The notes under the pieces are model-generated. The model saw nothing but the letters and a program-made list of their open reading frames with translations, had not been told where the DNA came from and ran no database searches. A stretch of DNA of 10,876 nucleotides from NCBI GenBank assembly GCA_938008535.1, contig CALLKF010000127.1, forward strand, positions 1-10,876. The letters are read 5' to 3'. The DNA is from an uncultured Saprospirales bacterium (GTDB taxonomy: Bacteria > Bacteroidota > Bacteroidia > Chitinophagales > JADIYW01). Shown here one piece after another: positions 1-8,092 of this stretch (positions are counted from its first letter, which is position 1; each line of letters starts with the position of its first letter). The translations under genes and the position numbers were made by a program.

Positions 1-10
1 TTTTACTGTG

Positions 11-83
11 TGACCGCGGCACGAATCGAACGTGCGACCGACTGCTTAGAAGGCAGTTGCTCTATCCCCTGAGCTACGCGGCC
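11..83 (-). tRNA. tRNA-Arg (anticodon UCU)
   Basis: Read on the minus strand this is a complete 73-base tRNA cloverleaf. The acceptor stem GGCCGCG (83-77) pairs with CGCGGTC (18-12) with one G-U wobble. The D-arm has the usual AGCTCAGGGGATAGAGC pattern. The anticodon stem ACTGC/GCAGT encloses the loop CTTCTAA, giving anticodon TCT (reads AGA and perhaps AGG, arginine). The T-arm contains GTTCGATTC. The discriminator base is A (position 11). The three bases that follow read CAC, so CCA is not encoded and must be added after transcription. The gene points away from ung and has its own candidate promoter at 143-174. Confidence 0.96.
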
Positions 84-142
84 AAATACTTAAATTGCAA
101 ATAAATATGTGGAAATTTGCAAACTTTCTGTCAATTGGAGTG

Positions 143-174
143 CAAAGATATTCTTAAATTGCTTAATTTCCCAA
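143..174 (-). promoter_or_regulatory. Bacteroidota-type promoter for the tRNA-Arg gene
   Basis: On the minus strand there is TTG (174-172), a 21-base spacer, then TATCTTTG (150-143). This matches the Bacteroidota primary sigma-factor consensus, TTG at about -33 and TAnnTTTG at about -7, in all eight -7 box positions. Transcription would begin near 137 and leave a leader of about 54 bases before the mature tRNA at 83. The spacer is slightly longer than the commonest 19 bases. The assignment rests on consensus matching only. Confidence 0.5.
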
Positions 175-191
175 AAAAATAGATAAATTTT

Positions 192-872
192 ATGTCAACA
201 AACAATGTTAAGATAGAAGATTCGTGGATGTCGGTTTTGAAGGATGAATTTGAAAAGCCATATTTTAAAGAATTAAAGCAATTTTTATTAACTGAGAAAA
301 ATGCCGGAAAAATAATTTATCCAGCTGGTTCATTGATATTTAATGCATTCAATTCCACTCCTTTTGACAAAGTTCGCGTGGTGATTCTTGGTCAAGATCC
401 TTATCACGGCGAAAATCAAGCGCATGGTTTATGCTTTTCTGTCCAACATGGTGTGAAGCCACCACCGAGTTTAGTGAATATTTATAAAGAATTAAAGAGC
501 GATGTGAATTTTGAAATTCCAACGCATGGAAATTTACAAAAATGGACAACACAAGGTATATTTTTATTAAATGCAATTTTAACCGTAGAAGCCAACCAAC
601 CTGCATCGCATCAAAAAAGTGGCTGGCAAGAATTTACGAATGCTGTAATTGAAAAATTATCTAAAGAAAAACAAGGTTTAATCTTTTTACTTTGGGGCAA
701 CTTTGCACAACAAAAAGCCGTTTTAATTGATGAAACTAAACACACTATTTTGAAAGCTGCGCATCCATCGCCGTTTTCTGCATATAATGGCTTTTTGGGT
801 TGTAAGCATTTTTCTAAAACAAATGAAATTTTAAAAGCTAAAGGTGAAGAAGTGATTGATTGGCAGATTTAG
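192..872 (+). CDS. ung: Uracil-DNA glycosylase, family 1 (Ung)
   Basis: This cytoplasmic base-excision-repair enzyme removes uracil from DNA, arising from cytosine deamination or dUTP misincorporation, and leaves an abasic site. All family-1 landmarks are present in the 226-residue protein. The water-activating loop GQDPYHG is at 67-73, with Asp69 as the catalytic base. CFSV at 81-84 supplies the Phe that stacks on uracil. LLNAILTVE at 125-133 contains the uracil-reading Asn127. The DNA-intercalation loop HPSPFSA is at 191-197, with catalytic His191. Length is typical (E. coli Ung is about 229 residues). An in-frame TAG at 180-182 makes the ATG at 192 the first possible methionine. The leader is A/T-rich with no clear Shine-Dalgarno. 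I see no convincing promoter in the 108 bases shared with the divergent tRNA; GAAATTTG at 112-119 is only a weak -7 match. Confidence 0.98.
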   Translation: MSTNNVKIEDSWMSVLKDEFEKPYFKELKQFLLTEKNAGKIIYPAGSLIFNAFNSTPFDKVRVVILGQDPYHGENQAHGLCFSVQHGVKPPPSLVNIYKELKSDVNFEIPTHGNLQKWTTQGIFLLNAILTVEANQPASHQKSGWQEFTNAVIEKLSKEKQGLIFLLWGNFAQQKAVLIDETKHTILKAAHPSPFSAYNGFLGCKHFSKTNEILKAKGEEVIDWQI

Positions 873-923
873 TATAAAACACTGATTTAACCGTATTCAT
901 AAATTGATAATTTATATGTGCTT

Positions 924-950
924 TTGTTTTAGCGATAATACTTAACTTTA
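924..950 (+). promoter_or_regulatory. Possible promoter for the DUF423 gene
   Basis: TAACTTTA at 943-950 matches the Bacteroidota -7 consensus TAnnTTTG at seven of eight positions. A TTG lies upstream at 924-926 with a 16-base spacer, which is shorter than usual. Transcription would start about ten bases before the ATG at 967, giving a very short leader. This is consensus matching only and weak. Confidence 0.25.
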
Positions 951-966
951 CAAAAAAAATATTTTT

Positions 967-1356
967 ATGCAAAAAACATTCGGAATTATTGCATCTGTTT
1001 ATGGTATGTTAGCTGTAGTTTTGGGTGCGTTTGGCGCGCATGCATTAAAAACAAAACTCGATGCTTATCATCACACTATTTATGAGAAAGCTGTAAGTTA
1101 TCAATTTTATCATGTCATTGCATTATTTGCTGTAGTATTTTTAGCTGCTAAACTAGAAACTAAATCAGTAAGCTTGGCTGGATATTTTTTCAGTACAGGC
1201 ATTTTGTTTTTTTCTGGTTCCTTATATTTATTAGCAACGTCTGAAATATTAGGTATTCAATCCTTAACATCTATACTTGGACCAATTACGCCAATAGGTG
1301 GTTTGTGTTTTATTATCGGTTGGATATTATTACTAATTTCTTTTACAAAATTGTAA
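967..1356 (+). CDS. DUF423 family small membrane protein
   Basis: This 129-residue, very hydrophobic inner-membrane protein belongs to the DUF423 family (E. coli YgdD-like), whose biochemical function is not established. Conserved family blocks are visible in order: GAFGAHALK at 20-28, YQFYHV at 45-50, FSGSLYLL at 82-89, LGPITPIGG at 104-112 and the GW pair at 118-119. Four membrane segments can be drawn at about residues 4-24, 45-62, 69-90 and 106-127, as is usual for the family. The gene starts 94 bases after ung and is followed 55 bases later by the TonB-receptor-like gene on the same strand, so co-transcription is possible but unproven. Family membership is clear; any role would be a guess. 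Confidence 0.93.
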   Translation: MQKTFGIIASVYGMLAVVLGAFGAHALKTKLDAYHHTIYEKAVSYQFYHVIALFAVVFLAAKLETKSVSLAGYFFSTGILFFSGSLYLLATSEILGIQSLTSILGPITPIGGLCFIIGWILLLISFTKL

Positions 1357-1411
1357 TACTTGAAACTAAATTTCTACAAATAACGTTGAAACACGTACAC
1401 ACACATTTTTT

Positions 1412-3940
1412 ATGAAAAATCTATTTACTTATTTCTTAATATTTATTACTTATACCTTAAATGCGCAACCACCACAAGGTTTCAGTAGTCCACCACCAGC
1501 AATTGGAAGAATAACAGGAAAGATTTTAGATGCGGCAAAAAATACACCTTTAGAATACTCATCTGTTACCATTCAAAATTTAAGAGATTCAACAAAAATA
1601 TTTGGTGCTTTAGTAGATGAAAAAGGTTTTTTTGAAATAACATCGATTCCATTAGGTGCCTATAAATTAACGGTTTCTTTTGTTGGATATTCTGATTTTG
1701 TAAATGAAAAAGTATTAGTGGTTCCACCAGATAAATTAGATGTAAATATTGGAACTATAAAAGTAGCAGAAGATTCTAAAGTATTGAGTGAAGTTCAAAT
1801 TTCTGGCGAAAAAGCAATGATGACGGTGAACGCAGAAAAGAAAGTTTTCAATATCGAAAAGAATACTATGGCTGCTGGTGGCTCTGCAATAGATGCATTG
1901 AAACAAGTACCTGTGGTAAATGTTGATCAGGATGGAAATTTAGAAATGCGTGGTTCCGGAAATATAAAAATCTTTATTAATGGCAGACCTTCTGGAATTA
2001 CTGCAAATAATACAAAAGCGATTTTGGATGCCATTCCATCTTCGCAAATTGAAAGCATTGAAGTCATCAATAATCCTTCAGCAAAATATGATGCTGAAGG
2101 TGAAGTTGGTATCATCAATATCGTTTTAAAGAAAAACACGAAAGTTGGTTTAAATGGCAATGTAACGGTTGGTTACGGCACCAAATATGATGCAAATACT
2201 GGTGTTTCCATCAATTTTAGAAAAAACAATATTAGCTTTTCTACTTCTTATAATTTCAGGTTTACAGAATCATATTTCAAAGGAAATAGTTCGCGCTATA
2301 ATTATTTTCCAAATCAACAACCGTTTTACTTAAACACCAATGATTATGGAACTTTCAAGAATTTTGCCAACACGATTAACACAAATTTAGATGTAAATAT
2401 TAAAGAAAAAAGTTCGATGAATTTCAGTGTTTTGTTTAGCGAATCAACTGGAAAAAACAAATCGAAAAACAACACTGATTTTTTAGATTCATTTGCAACC
2501 TACTTAAGTTCGTACAACAGATATAGCGACACTAGAAGTCAAAATTATAGCGCTGAAGTAAATTCATCGTATCGTAGATTTTTCAAAGACAACTCTAATG
2601 ATTTGGTGTTGTCTGGAAATTATTCATACTCTTATGACAACTCAAAACCAACCTACACACAAAAAAATGTCGATATAAATGATGTTGAAAATTCTATCGT
2701 TTCTTTATTACAAAACAATATTTCAAAAAGCGTTTTGCATTCAACATTTGCGCAAGCTGATTATGTGCAACCAATCAATAAAATAAAGTCGAAAATTGAA
2801 ATTGGTTATCGTTTCAATTATCGCGATTATGAAAATGAATTGTATGCAGATTCAATTAACACAGCACAACAAGTTATTTTTGACAGTTCTATTTCCAATA
2901 AATACAAATACAAAGAAATGATCAATGCTGGTTATTTTATTTTTGGTGGTACGATAAAAAAGATTGCGAATTATAAACTTGGTGTGCGTTTAGAAAACAC
3001 TAATATTTCTATTTTTCAGCAAGTTGGAAATCAAGCTAACAAGCAAAAATATTTCGATTATTTTCCATCAGCATCGTTATCTTTTAATTTAAAGAAAAAC
3101 CAATCGTTGAGTGTTTCTTATAGCAAACGAATCAATCGTCCGCGACCAGAACAATTAAACCCATTTGGAAATTACAGTGATCCATATAATATTTTAACTG
3201 GAAATCCGAACATGAAACCTGCATACACGCATGCACTTGAGTTGACACATGTTAAAACGTTTGTCTTAAAACCAGCTAAAAAAGATTCTACTTTTCAGCG
3301 TAGTATTTTCTTTACTACAACCGTTTATTATCGATATTCATACAATGTATTCACGCGTTTCAGAACTGTTGATTCACTGGGTCGCTCTATTGTAAACTTC
3401 GATAATTTAAATAACGGAACCAATATTGGTGTTGAATTTACCAATAAAACAACACTGTTCAGATGGTGGAATTTTATTTTATCAGCTAACTTATTTCAAA
3501 ATAAAATCAATGGAAATATTCCGAATGGTGAAGCAGATGCAAGCACGAATAGCTTTCAATATAATTTACGCATGATGAATAATTTTACGATTACACCAAA
3601 AGCATCGCTGCAATTTATGGTGATGTATAGAAGTAAAATTAAATTTTTACAAGGTGAAATTACGCCAATGGTATTTGCGAATTTGGGTTTTCGATATGAT
3701 TTCTTAAAAGACAATAAAGCAAGTATTACGTTGAATGTAAGCGATGTTTTTCACACGCAATATTTTGGTGTATCATCGAAAGGCACTTATTTTGATGGCA
3801 ATGTAAAACGTTTTTGGGAAAGCACAGTTGGCAATATTGTATTTACTTATAAATTCGGAAAATCAGAAAATAAACCACAAATGCCTAAGCAAAAGAAATC
3901 AAACTTTGAAGATGCTGGTGGCGTTGATGGTGGTGGTTAG
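1412..3940 (+). CDS. TonB-dependent-receptor-like outer-membrane beta-barrel protein with carboxypeptidase-regulatory-like N-domain
   Basis: An 842-residue exported protein. Residues 1-19 form a signal peptide with a hydrophobic core, probably cleaved after the Ala-Gln at 18-19. A proline-rich stretch (20-30) follows, then a carboxypeptidase-regulatory-like Ig fold at about 32-118 (GRITGKILD..., with SVTIQ and FVGYSDF). A TonB-receptor plug lies at about 145-240, ending in the characteristic EGEVGIINIVLKK block (230-241). The remainder, to about residue 815, is an alternating aromatic/polar beta-barrel of the outer-membrane beta-barrel family common in Bacteroidota, including SYSKRINRPRP and the LNPFGNYSDP loop. 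The last 28 residues are a charged, Gly-ending tail (VDGGG), which I associate with this family. I see no type IX secretion signal. The substrate cannot be inferred: no SusD-like lipoprotein follows, which argues against a standard glycan SusCD pair. It could transport a metal chelate, cofactor or peptide. Confidence 0.92.
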   Translation: MKNLFTYFLIFITYTLNAQPPQGFSSPPPAIGRITGKILDAAKNTPLEYSSVTIQNLRDSTKIFGALVDEKGFFEITSIPLGAYKLTVSFVGYSDFVNEKVLVVPPDKLDVNIGTIKVAEDSKVLSEVQISGEKAMMTVNAEKKVFNIEKNTMAAGGSAIDALKQVPVVNVDQDGNLEMRGSGNIKIFINGRPSGITANNTKAILDAIPSSQIESIEVINNPSAKYDAEGEVGIINIVLKKNTKVGLNGNVTVGYGTKYDANTGVSINFRKNNISFSTSYNFRFTESYFKGNSSRYNYFPNQQPFYLNTNDYGTFKNFANTINTNLDVNIKEKSSMNFSVLFSESTGKNKSKNNTDFLDSFATYLSSYNRYSDTRSQNYSAEVNSSYRRFFKDNSNDLVLSGNYSYSYDNSKPTYTQKNVDINDVENSIVSLLQNNISKSVLHSTFAQADYVQPINKIKSKIEIGYRFNYRDYENELYADSINTAQQVIFDSSISNKYKYKEMINAGYFIFGGTIKKIANYKLGVRLENTNISIFQQVGNQANKQKYFDYFPSASLSFNLKKNQSLSVSYSKRINRPRPEQLNPFGNYSDPYNILTGNPNMKPAYTHALELTHVKTFVLKPAKKDSTFQRSIFFTTTVYYRYSYNVFTRFRTVDSLGRSIVNFDNLNNGTNIGVEFTNKTTLFRWWNFILSANLFQNKINGNIPNGEADASTNSFQYNLRMMNNFTITPKASLQFMVMYRSKIKFLQGEITPMVFANLGFRYDFLKDNKASITLNVSDVFHTQYFGVSSKGTYFDGNVKRFWESTVGNIVFTYKFGKSENKPQMPKQKKSNFEDAGGVDGGG

Positions 3941-4010
3941 AATAGTCGTGAGTTATGAGTAGTAAGTGTAGTAAATTAGAATTTAGTATTTCTGATTTAG
4001 AATTTTATTT
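3941..4010. other. Convergent intergenic region with short degenerate direct repeats
   Basis: These 70 bases separate the stop codons of the outer-membrane protein gene and the TPR gene. They contain no convincing stem-loop terminator. TTAGAATTT occurs twice in direct orientation (3976-3984 and 3997-4005, 21 bases apart). A GAGTTATGAGTAGTAAGT stretch lies near 3950-3967. They look like low-complexity spacer DNA, and I assign no function. Confidence 0.4.
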
Positions 4011-5177
4011 CTATTTACCAAACTTCAATCGTTGCAGCAACTGATAAAAGTCTTTATCTTTTTTATATTTTGAAAAATATGGATCCGTATTCATGTAGCT
4101 AAAATATTTGTAATTTTTTACAAAGAACTTAAATTTTCCAGCTTCTTCTAAATTCTCAGTCATCTTTTTATCATTGTCTTCTGCGGCGTATGTTCGTGCA
4201 ACTTCATAGTATGCTCTACCTTTTGCTTCATCGCTAATCATCATTGTTTGATAAAAATCTTTGCGTGCTCCTTTAAAATCTTCCATTGTCAACTTGCAAA
4301 TTCCTCTATCAATATAATAATTCGGATTGTAGTTAATTAAACTAATTGCATTATCATAAAACTGAATGGCAACCGTATAATTTTTCTGTTTAAAGAGTGT
4401 TTTTGCCAAATAAAAAAAAGCTTTATCATCTTTTGGATCCATTTGTGTTGCTTTCAATAAATCTTTGTAGGCAACATCTAAACTATCCATCAACATTTTT
4501 ACAATACCTCTATTTCTATATGCCAATTCGAAATTTGGATTAATAGCAATCGCTTTATTAAAATCTTTTTCAGCCAACGCCAAATCTATCATAGATGCTG
4601 CTGCAACATTTTGGTTGCTATATCTGCATGCACCACGATTGTTAATTGCTAAGTAAAAGTTAGAATCAATTTTTATAGCTCTATTAAAATCTTTTACTGC
4701 TTGATCGTAATTATCATTATAAAAATAACACATACCACGCATGTTATAATATTCTCTGGATGTATCGTTTCCTGCAATGATGCTATTAAAATATCGAACC
4801 GCAGTAGCATAATCTTTTTTCTCGTAACACATAATTCCTAACGTTTCTAAAGCTGGAACATAATTTGGATTTATTTTTAAAACCTCATTGAACTTAATTT
4901 CTGCAATTTCGTACTGTTTATCTTTATAAAATGCAAATGCTCGCCAATACAATGCATCTACATCTTTTGGATTTTCAGTGATATAATTATTTAACGTAGA
5001 AATAGCTGCTTTATATGATTTCTGAGAAATCTGAAGTTTGGCAAATTCTATCTGTGGTTTATCTGCACCAAATGAACCAACAACTTTAAATGTAAAAACT
5101 ACAAAAGCAGTAAATTTGATAAAATTTTGAGAAAATGGAAAAGTGAAATTTGTTTTTTTATGTAAAAATTGATTCAT
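4011..5177 (-). CDS. Exported tetratricopeptide-repeat (TPR) protein
   Basis: A 388-residue protein made almost entirely of TPR units, which form a helical scaffold for protein-protein contacts. The N-terminus has a basic and aromatic n-region (1-19), a hydrophobic segment (about 20-36) and a plausible cleavage site around SFGA (35-38). There is no lipobox cysteine, so a soluble periplasmic location is inferred. About eight repeats run from 42 to about 345, with recognisable ends such as INPNY (102-106), INPNF (212-216) and MDPKD (246-250). One repeat near 185-205 carries an insertion (VAAASMIDLALA). The C-terminus resembles a family tail, DPYFSKYKKDKDF. The start codon lies 6 bases after the stop of the alpha-galactosidase gene, so the two are almost certainly co-transcribed and possibly translationally coupled. 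The binding partner is unknown, and nothing in the sequence ties it to sugar metabolism beyond this position. Confidence 0.9.
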   Translation of the reverse strand: MNQFLHKKTNFTFPFSQNFIKFTAFVVFTFKVVGSFGADKPQIEFAKLQISQKSYKAAISTLNNYITENPKDVDALYWRAFAFYKDKQYEIAEIKFNEVLKINPNYVPALETLGIMCYEKKDYATAVRYFNSIIAGNDTSREYYNMRGMCYFYNDNYDQAVKDFNRAIKIDSNFYLAINNRGACRYSNQNVAAASMIDLALAEKDFNKAIAINPNFELAYRNRGIVKMLMDSLDVAYKDLLKATQMDPKDDKAFFYLAKTLFKQKNYTVAIQFYDNAISLINYNPNYYIDRGICKLTMEDFKGARKDFYQTMMISDEAKGRAYYEVARTYAAEDNDKKMTENLEEAGKFKFFVKNYKYFSYMNTDPYFSKYKKDKDFYQLLQRLKFGK

Positions 5178-5183
5178 GGTAAC

Positions 5184-7196
5184 TCATAGTTCTTTTTGGT
5201 ACTCAATAATAGAAAAATCTTTTTTGTTAATTCGCTTAAAATGTCCACTATTGTTTATACTAATCACTTCATAATCTAATGGCACCTTAATAAACACTTT
5301 TACAGGATTTAAAATACCTTTTGTCCATTCCAATTCAACTTTATTTCCTGTTAAAAATATGTTTTCAATTTCTGTGCCAGAAAAAAAATGACCACTGGTA
5401 CCTGCAATTGCAAATGGCGAATATCCAACAGTTAGCAAACATTTTGACGTATGTTTTTTTATTTCTATATTTTTGTCACCTTTTACTAACTCTTGCGAAA
5501 CATTATCAAAAAATAAATTATTCGGCAACTTGTACATTTTTGCACTATCACTTGTGTTGATGAGCACTATATAATATTTATCATTAATTCTAAAATTAAT
5601 GATGTAAAATTCGTTTGAGTAATTTACTTGCACATCTTGAATAGCCATTAACGGAAAAATAGACTTGTACAAAACCAATGTTTCTGCATCGTATTCGCTA
5701 ATATTATCTGATGTAAACAATAAATGACCAAACAATAAATTGGCTAACAACAACGAATATTTTTCTTCAAAAGATAAGGTGGTTTTGTTTTTTCGCAAAA
5801 TAAAAACATCAGGATCGTTCCAAAACCATTTTCCGGAAAGATGTCTTCTGTTGATAGTGTTATGAATTGCATTCAGTGTTGAAGGTCGCTCACGTGCACG
5901 AGCCCATTTCAACAACTTAAAATCCCAACTTAAATGAATATCTGGACCAATTCTGCAATAATCAGTTGTTCCATTTGCAGCCAACAATGGCACACCACAA
6001 CCTAAAATCATTTTGTCGCCAACACATTCGCGCAAAAACTGCATGGCTTCGTACATAATTTGTCCACGCGATTTTCCGTTGCGTGCAACCAACGCAGTTC
6101 CATACAAAAAATCTAATTTAACCAAATCAAAATTCCATTCGTTTAAAATAGTGTGAAATACTTTTTTTAAATAATCTCGTACTTCATCTAAATAAAAATC
6201 CAATGCATAAAACCAATAACTCCAAGCTGGATTGAATCCAATTTTTAAAAATTTACCAGTTGCATCTTTTAAAATCCAATGTGGTTTTTCTTTCACTATA
6301 AACGAATTATGTTCACATGCAAAAGGTGCCAGCCACAAACCTGCTTTAATATTTTGATGGTGAATCTTCTCAACCATATTTTTTAAACCATTCGGAAATT
6401 TATGATTAAAATTAAGCCAATCACCTACTGATTTTTGCCAACCATCATCTATTTGAAAAATTTCAATTGGCACATTATTATTGACAAATGCATCGATATT
6501 GTCTTGTATAATTTTTTCAGAAATATTAGTGTAATAATAGTACCAACTCGTCCAACCAATGGCTGGTTTTGCATTAATTTGTTTTAAATTTTGTAAGTGA
6601 AAATACGATTGAAAACATATAAACTCAAAATGTTCGCAGCTATAAAAATCAAGTAATGTAGTGCTTTCTTCAATTATCAAACCTTTACAATCTTTTTGAA
6701 TAGTTAATTTATTTTCATTTGTATGGTGTTCAAAAATTGTGTAGCCATTATCATCATTTAAAGAACCTAAAAAATATATTTTTCTTTTTGGTAGTTTAAT
6801 GTATGTATACGTAAAACTGTGAACTACGCCTTTTTTGTTTTTGTACGAATAAAACAAACCATCACCATAAGCTTCACCAATCGCTTTAATTCCACGACGC
6901 TGTGCCTTTAGCTTTTCTGTTTTTGTAAACAACTTCGTTTCTGTCCATGATTGAAAACCATTGCAAAAAACATTGTTGGTGTCTTTGTATTCAAAGGAAG
7001 TTTCAATATAAAAATCAACTAATTCTATTTTATTTTTTGGATAAATAACTGAATGATATCGTTTTCCATCTTCAGCATCTTCTAATAAAAATTCAATTTT
7101 CAAGTGTTCATTTTCAAAAACAGAAAAATCAGCTGACTCAATCCTGTTTATTTGTTCTTGACTTTTGTAAATTAATGTGTAGCGCTGGAATTGCAT
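5184..7196 (-). CDS. Alpha-galactosidase-like glycoside hydrolase, GH36 type (cytoplasmic)
   Basis: A 670-residue clan GH-D enzyme expected to hydrolyse terminal alpha-galactosides (melibiose/raffinose type) by a retaining mechanism. An N-terminal beta-sandwich (about 1-205) precedes the TIM barrel. The barrel opens with IGWTSWYYYY (213-222) and continues with QIDDGW (248-253) and GLWLAPF (286-292). The nucleophile strand VKLDFLYG (359-366) has Asp362 as the predicted nucleophile. GCGVPL (399-404) follows, then RIGPDIHLSW (415-424), whose Asp419 is the predicted acid/base, and WNDPD (459-463). A C-terminal beta domain runs from about 525. The nucleophile strand reads KLDFLY rather than the KWDxNR of classical GH36 melibiases, placing it in a different GH36 branch, so substrate preference is uncertain. 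There is no signal peptide, so substrate must be imported. It leads the TPR gene by 6 bases and lies 43 bases downstream of the vapC stop. Confidence 0.85.
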   Translation of the reverse strand: MQFQRYTLIYKSQEQINRIESADFSVFENEHLKIEFLLEDAEDGKRYHSVIYPKNKIELVDFYIETSFEYKDTNNVFCNGFQSWTETKLFTKTEKLKAQRRGIKAIGEAYGDGLFYSYKNKKGVVHSFTYTYIKLPKRKIYFLGSLNDDNGYTIFEHHTNENKLTIQKDCKGLIIEESTTLLDFYSCEHFEFICFQSYFHLQNLKQINAKPAIGWTSWYYYYTNISEKIIQDNIDAFVNNNVPIEIFQIDDGWQKSVGDWLNFNHKFPNGLKNMVEKIHHQNIKAGLWLAPFACEHNSFIVKEKPHWILKDATGKFLKIGFNPAWSYWFYALDFYLDEVRDYLKKVFHTILNEWNFDLVKLDFLYGTALVARNGKSRGQIMYEAMQFLRECVGDKMILGCGVPLLAANGTTDYCRIGPDIHLSWDFKLLKWARARERPSTLNAIHNTINRRHLSGKWFWNDPDVFILRKNKTTLSFEEKYSLLLANLLFGHLLFTSDNISEYDAETLVLYKSIFPLMAIQDVQVNYSNEFYIINFRINDKYYIVLINTSDSAKMYKLPNNLFFDNVSQELVKGDKNIEIKKHTSKCLLTVGYSPFAIAGTSGHFFSGTEIENIFLTGNKVELEWTKGILNPVKVFIKVPLDYEVISINNSGHFKRINKKDFSIIEYQKEL

Positions 7197-7239
7197 GTTA
7201 GTTAAATAAATATCCTACGTGACTTGTTTTATAACATAA

Positions 7240-7614
7240 TTATAAATTCCAAGGATTAATCACATCTAATCCATGAATATTATTAAAATCAGAAGTATTA
7301 CGAGTTACCAGTGTAAGTTGGTGTACTATTGCTATTGCTGCAATAATGGCATCAGGTAATTTTACTTTATTTTGTTGGCGAATAAGAATAGTTTGTTTTA
7401 CAATTTCTTCATTAATAGAATCAAAAATTGTAGCCATTTGTACAAACTCTTCTAACAATAATTTTTCTTGTACAGTAATGATAGTACTTGCAAATAATTC
7501 TATACGAGTTACAACAGATATGAAAGGTTCTGTATTTGATAAAAGTGTTATACCTTTTTGTGGAAGTTTTGAGTTGAAAAAATCTATAACGGTATTCGTG
7601 TCAAGTAAGTACAT
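7240..7614 (-). CDS. vapC: PIN-domain ribonuclease toxin, VapC family
   Basis: A 124-residue single PIN domain, the usual VapC length. Toxins of this family are Mg2+-dependent endoribonucleases that cleave tRNA or rRNA and are held inactive by the partner antitoxin. The acidic metal-binding set is intact: Asp5 in MYLLDTNTVID, Glu39 in TRIELF, Asp88 in LPDAIIAAIA, and Asp109 in TRNTSDF together with Asn106. The gene begins 9 bases after the stop of the small upstream gene, the classic antitoxin-then-toxin arrangement. With all catalytic residues present and no frameshift, the toxin should be active. The cleavage target cannot be read from the sequence. The next gene, the alpha-galactosidase, is only 43 bases downstream, and I see no terminator between them. 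Confidence 0.93.
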   Translation of the reverse strand: MYLLDTNTVIDFFNSKLPQKGITLLSNTEPFISVVTRIELFASTIITVQEKLLLEEFVQMATIFDSINEEIVKQTILIRQQNKVKLPDAIIAAIAIVHQLTLVTRNTSDFNNIHGLDVINPWNL

Positions 7615-7623
7615 TAAAAAAAA

Positions 7624-7872
7624 TTAATATTGTTTATTTAAACGTTCGTCCCATTCATCACGCGTTTTAGCAACTTGTTCTCTTAATGATTCCGCAGTTT
7701 TATCACTCAAAATACCTAAAAAATTAGCCATAGATTGTGTTTTATTTTTTTTTACCAATCCTTCATTTTTGCTATAAGCCAAAATTTCAATTTCTTTACC
7801 AATATAATCTTCAGGTATTGTTAAAGACACTTGAATTGTATTTTTATCTGGAACTATTACTGTTCGTATCAT
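7624..7872 (-). CDS. vapB: VapB-like antitoxin of the VapC pair
   Basis: An 82-residue protein directly upstream of vapC. The N-terminal half (IRTVIVPDKNTIQVSLTIP, to about residue 33) is a beta-rich segment, followed by YIGKEIEILAYS (23-34). A lysine-rich linker (about 40-46) leads to a helical tail with the pattern FLGILSDKTAESLREQV (51-67) and the acidic, Trp-containing TRDEWDERL (70-78). In VapBC pairs such a tail binds and blocks the PIN active site. This layout resembles small antitoxins that accompany PIN toxins in Bacteroidota. Assignment rests on that resemblance and on the tight pairing. The N-terminal half is expected to dimerise and may bind the operon's own promoter, but no clear AbrB, MetJ/Arc or HTH motif can be read with certainty. 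Confidence 0.8.
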   Translation of the reverse strand: MIRTVIVPDKNTIQVSLTIPEDYIGKEIEILAYSKNEGLVKKNKTQSMANFLGILSDKTAESLREQVAKTRDEWDERLNKQY

Positions 7873-8092
7873 ATCATTTATATTTACAACTTTAAATGTA
7901 ACAAAAAATTATTAAAAATGATTTATTCCAAATGTGATTAATCATTAAGTTTCAAAGTTTTTTAATTCTACCAACTTTACTAACTTGCAGACAAATTTAC
8001 AAAAAATGAGCACAAGAGATTGCATACAAAACAAAAATGATTAGTCATAAATTCTATCTACTCCATTAATAACAATAAAAAATACAGATAAA
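7873..8092. promoter_or_regulatory. Divergent intergenic region between vapB and the hydroxyacyl-CoA dehydrogenase gene; candidate vapBC control site
   Basis: These 220 bases contain no supported gene. On the minus strand a weak promoter can be drawn: TTTG (7956-7953), a 16-base gap, then CACATTTG (7936-7929, seven of eight matches to TAnnTTTG). Overlapping it is a perfect 10-base palindrome, TGATTAATCA (7935-7944), inside a wider inverted repeat AATGATT (7917-7923) / AATCATT (7940-7946). Such symmetry in front of a toxin-antitoxin operon would suit an antitoxin operator, but the DNA is so AT-rich that chance is a real explanation. On the plus strand no good -7 box precedes the dehydrogenase gene; the nearest is a poor match around CAACTTTAC at 7972-7980. 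Confidence 0.3.

Noticed and set aside
11..83. tRNA-Arg considered as an attachment site of an integrated element
   Set aside because: No second copy of the tRNA 3' end and no integrase gene is visible in the window.
95..119. TTG plus GAAATTTG as a promoter for ung
   Set aside because: The spacer is only 14 bases and the -7 box lacks the leading T, so the match is too weak to report.
7346..7627. Open frame of 93 codons on the plus strand, antisense to vapC
   Set aside because: It lies almost entirely over the toxin gene, whose PIN motifs are intact on the other strand; the antisense product shows no recognisable features.
8006..8044. A 12-residue reading frame (MSTRDCIQNKND) upstream of the dehydrogenase gene, considered as a leader peptide
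   Set aside because: It has no run of regulatory codons and no attenuator hairpin after it; a frame this short is expected by chance.
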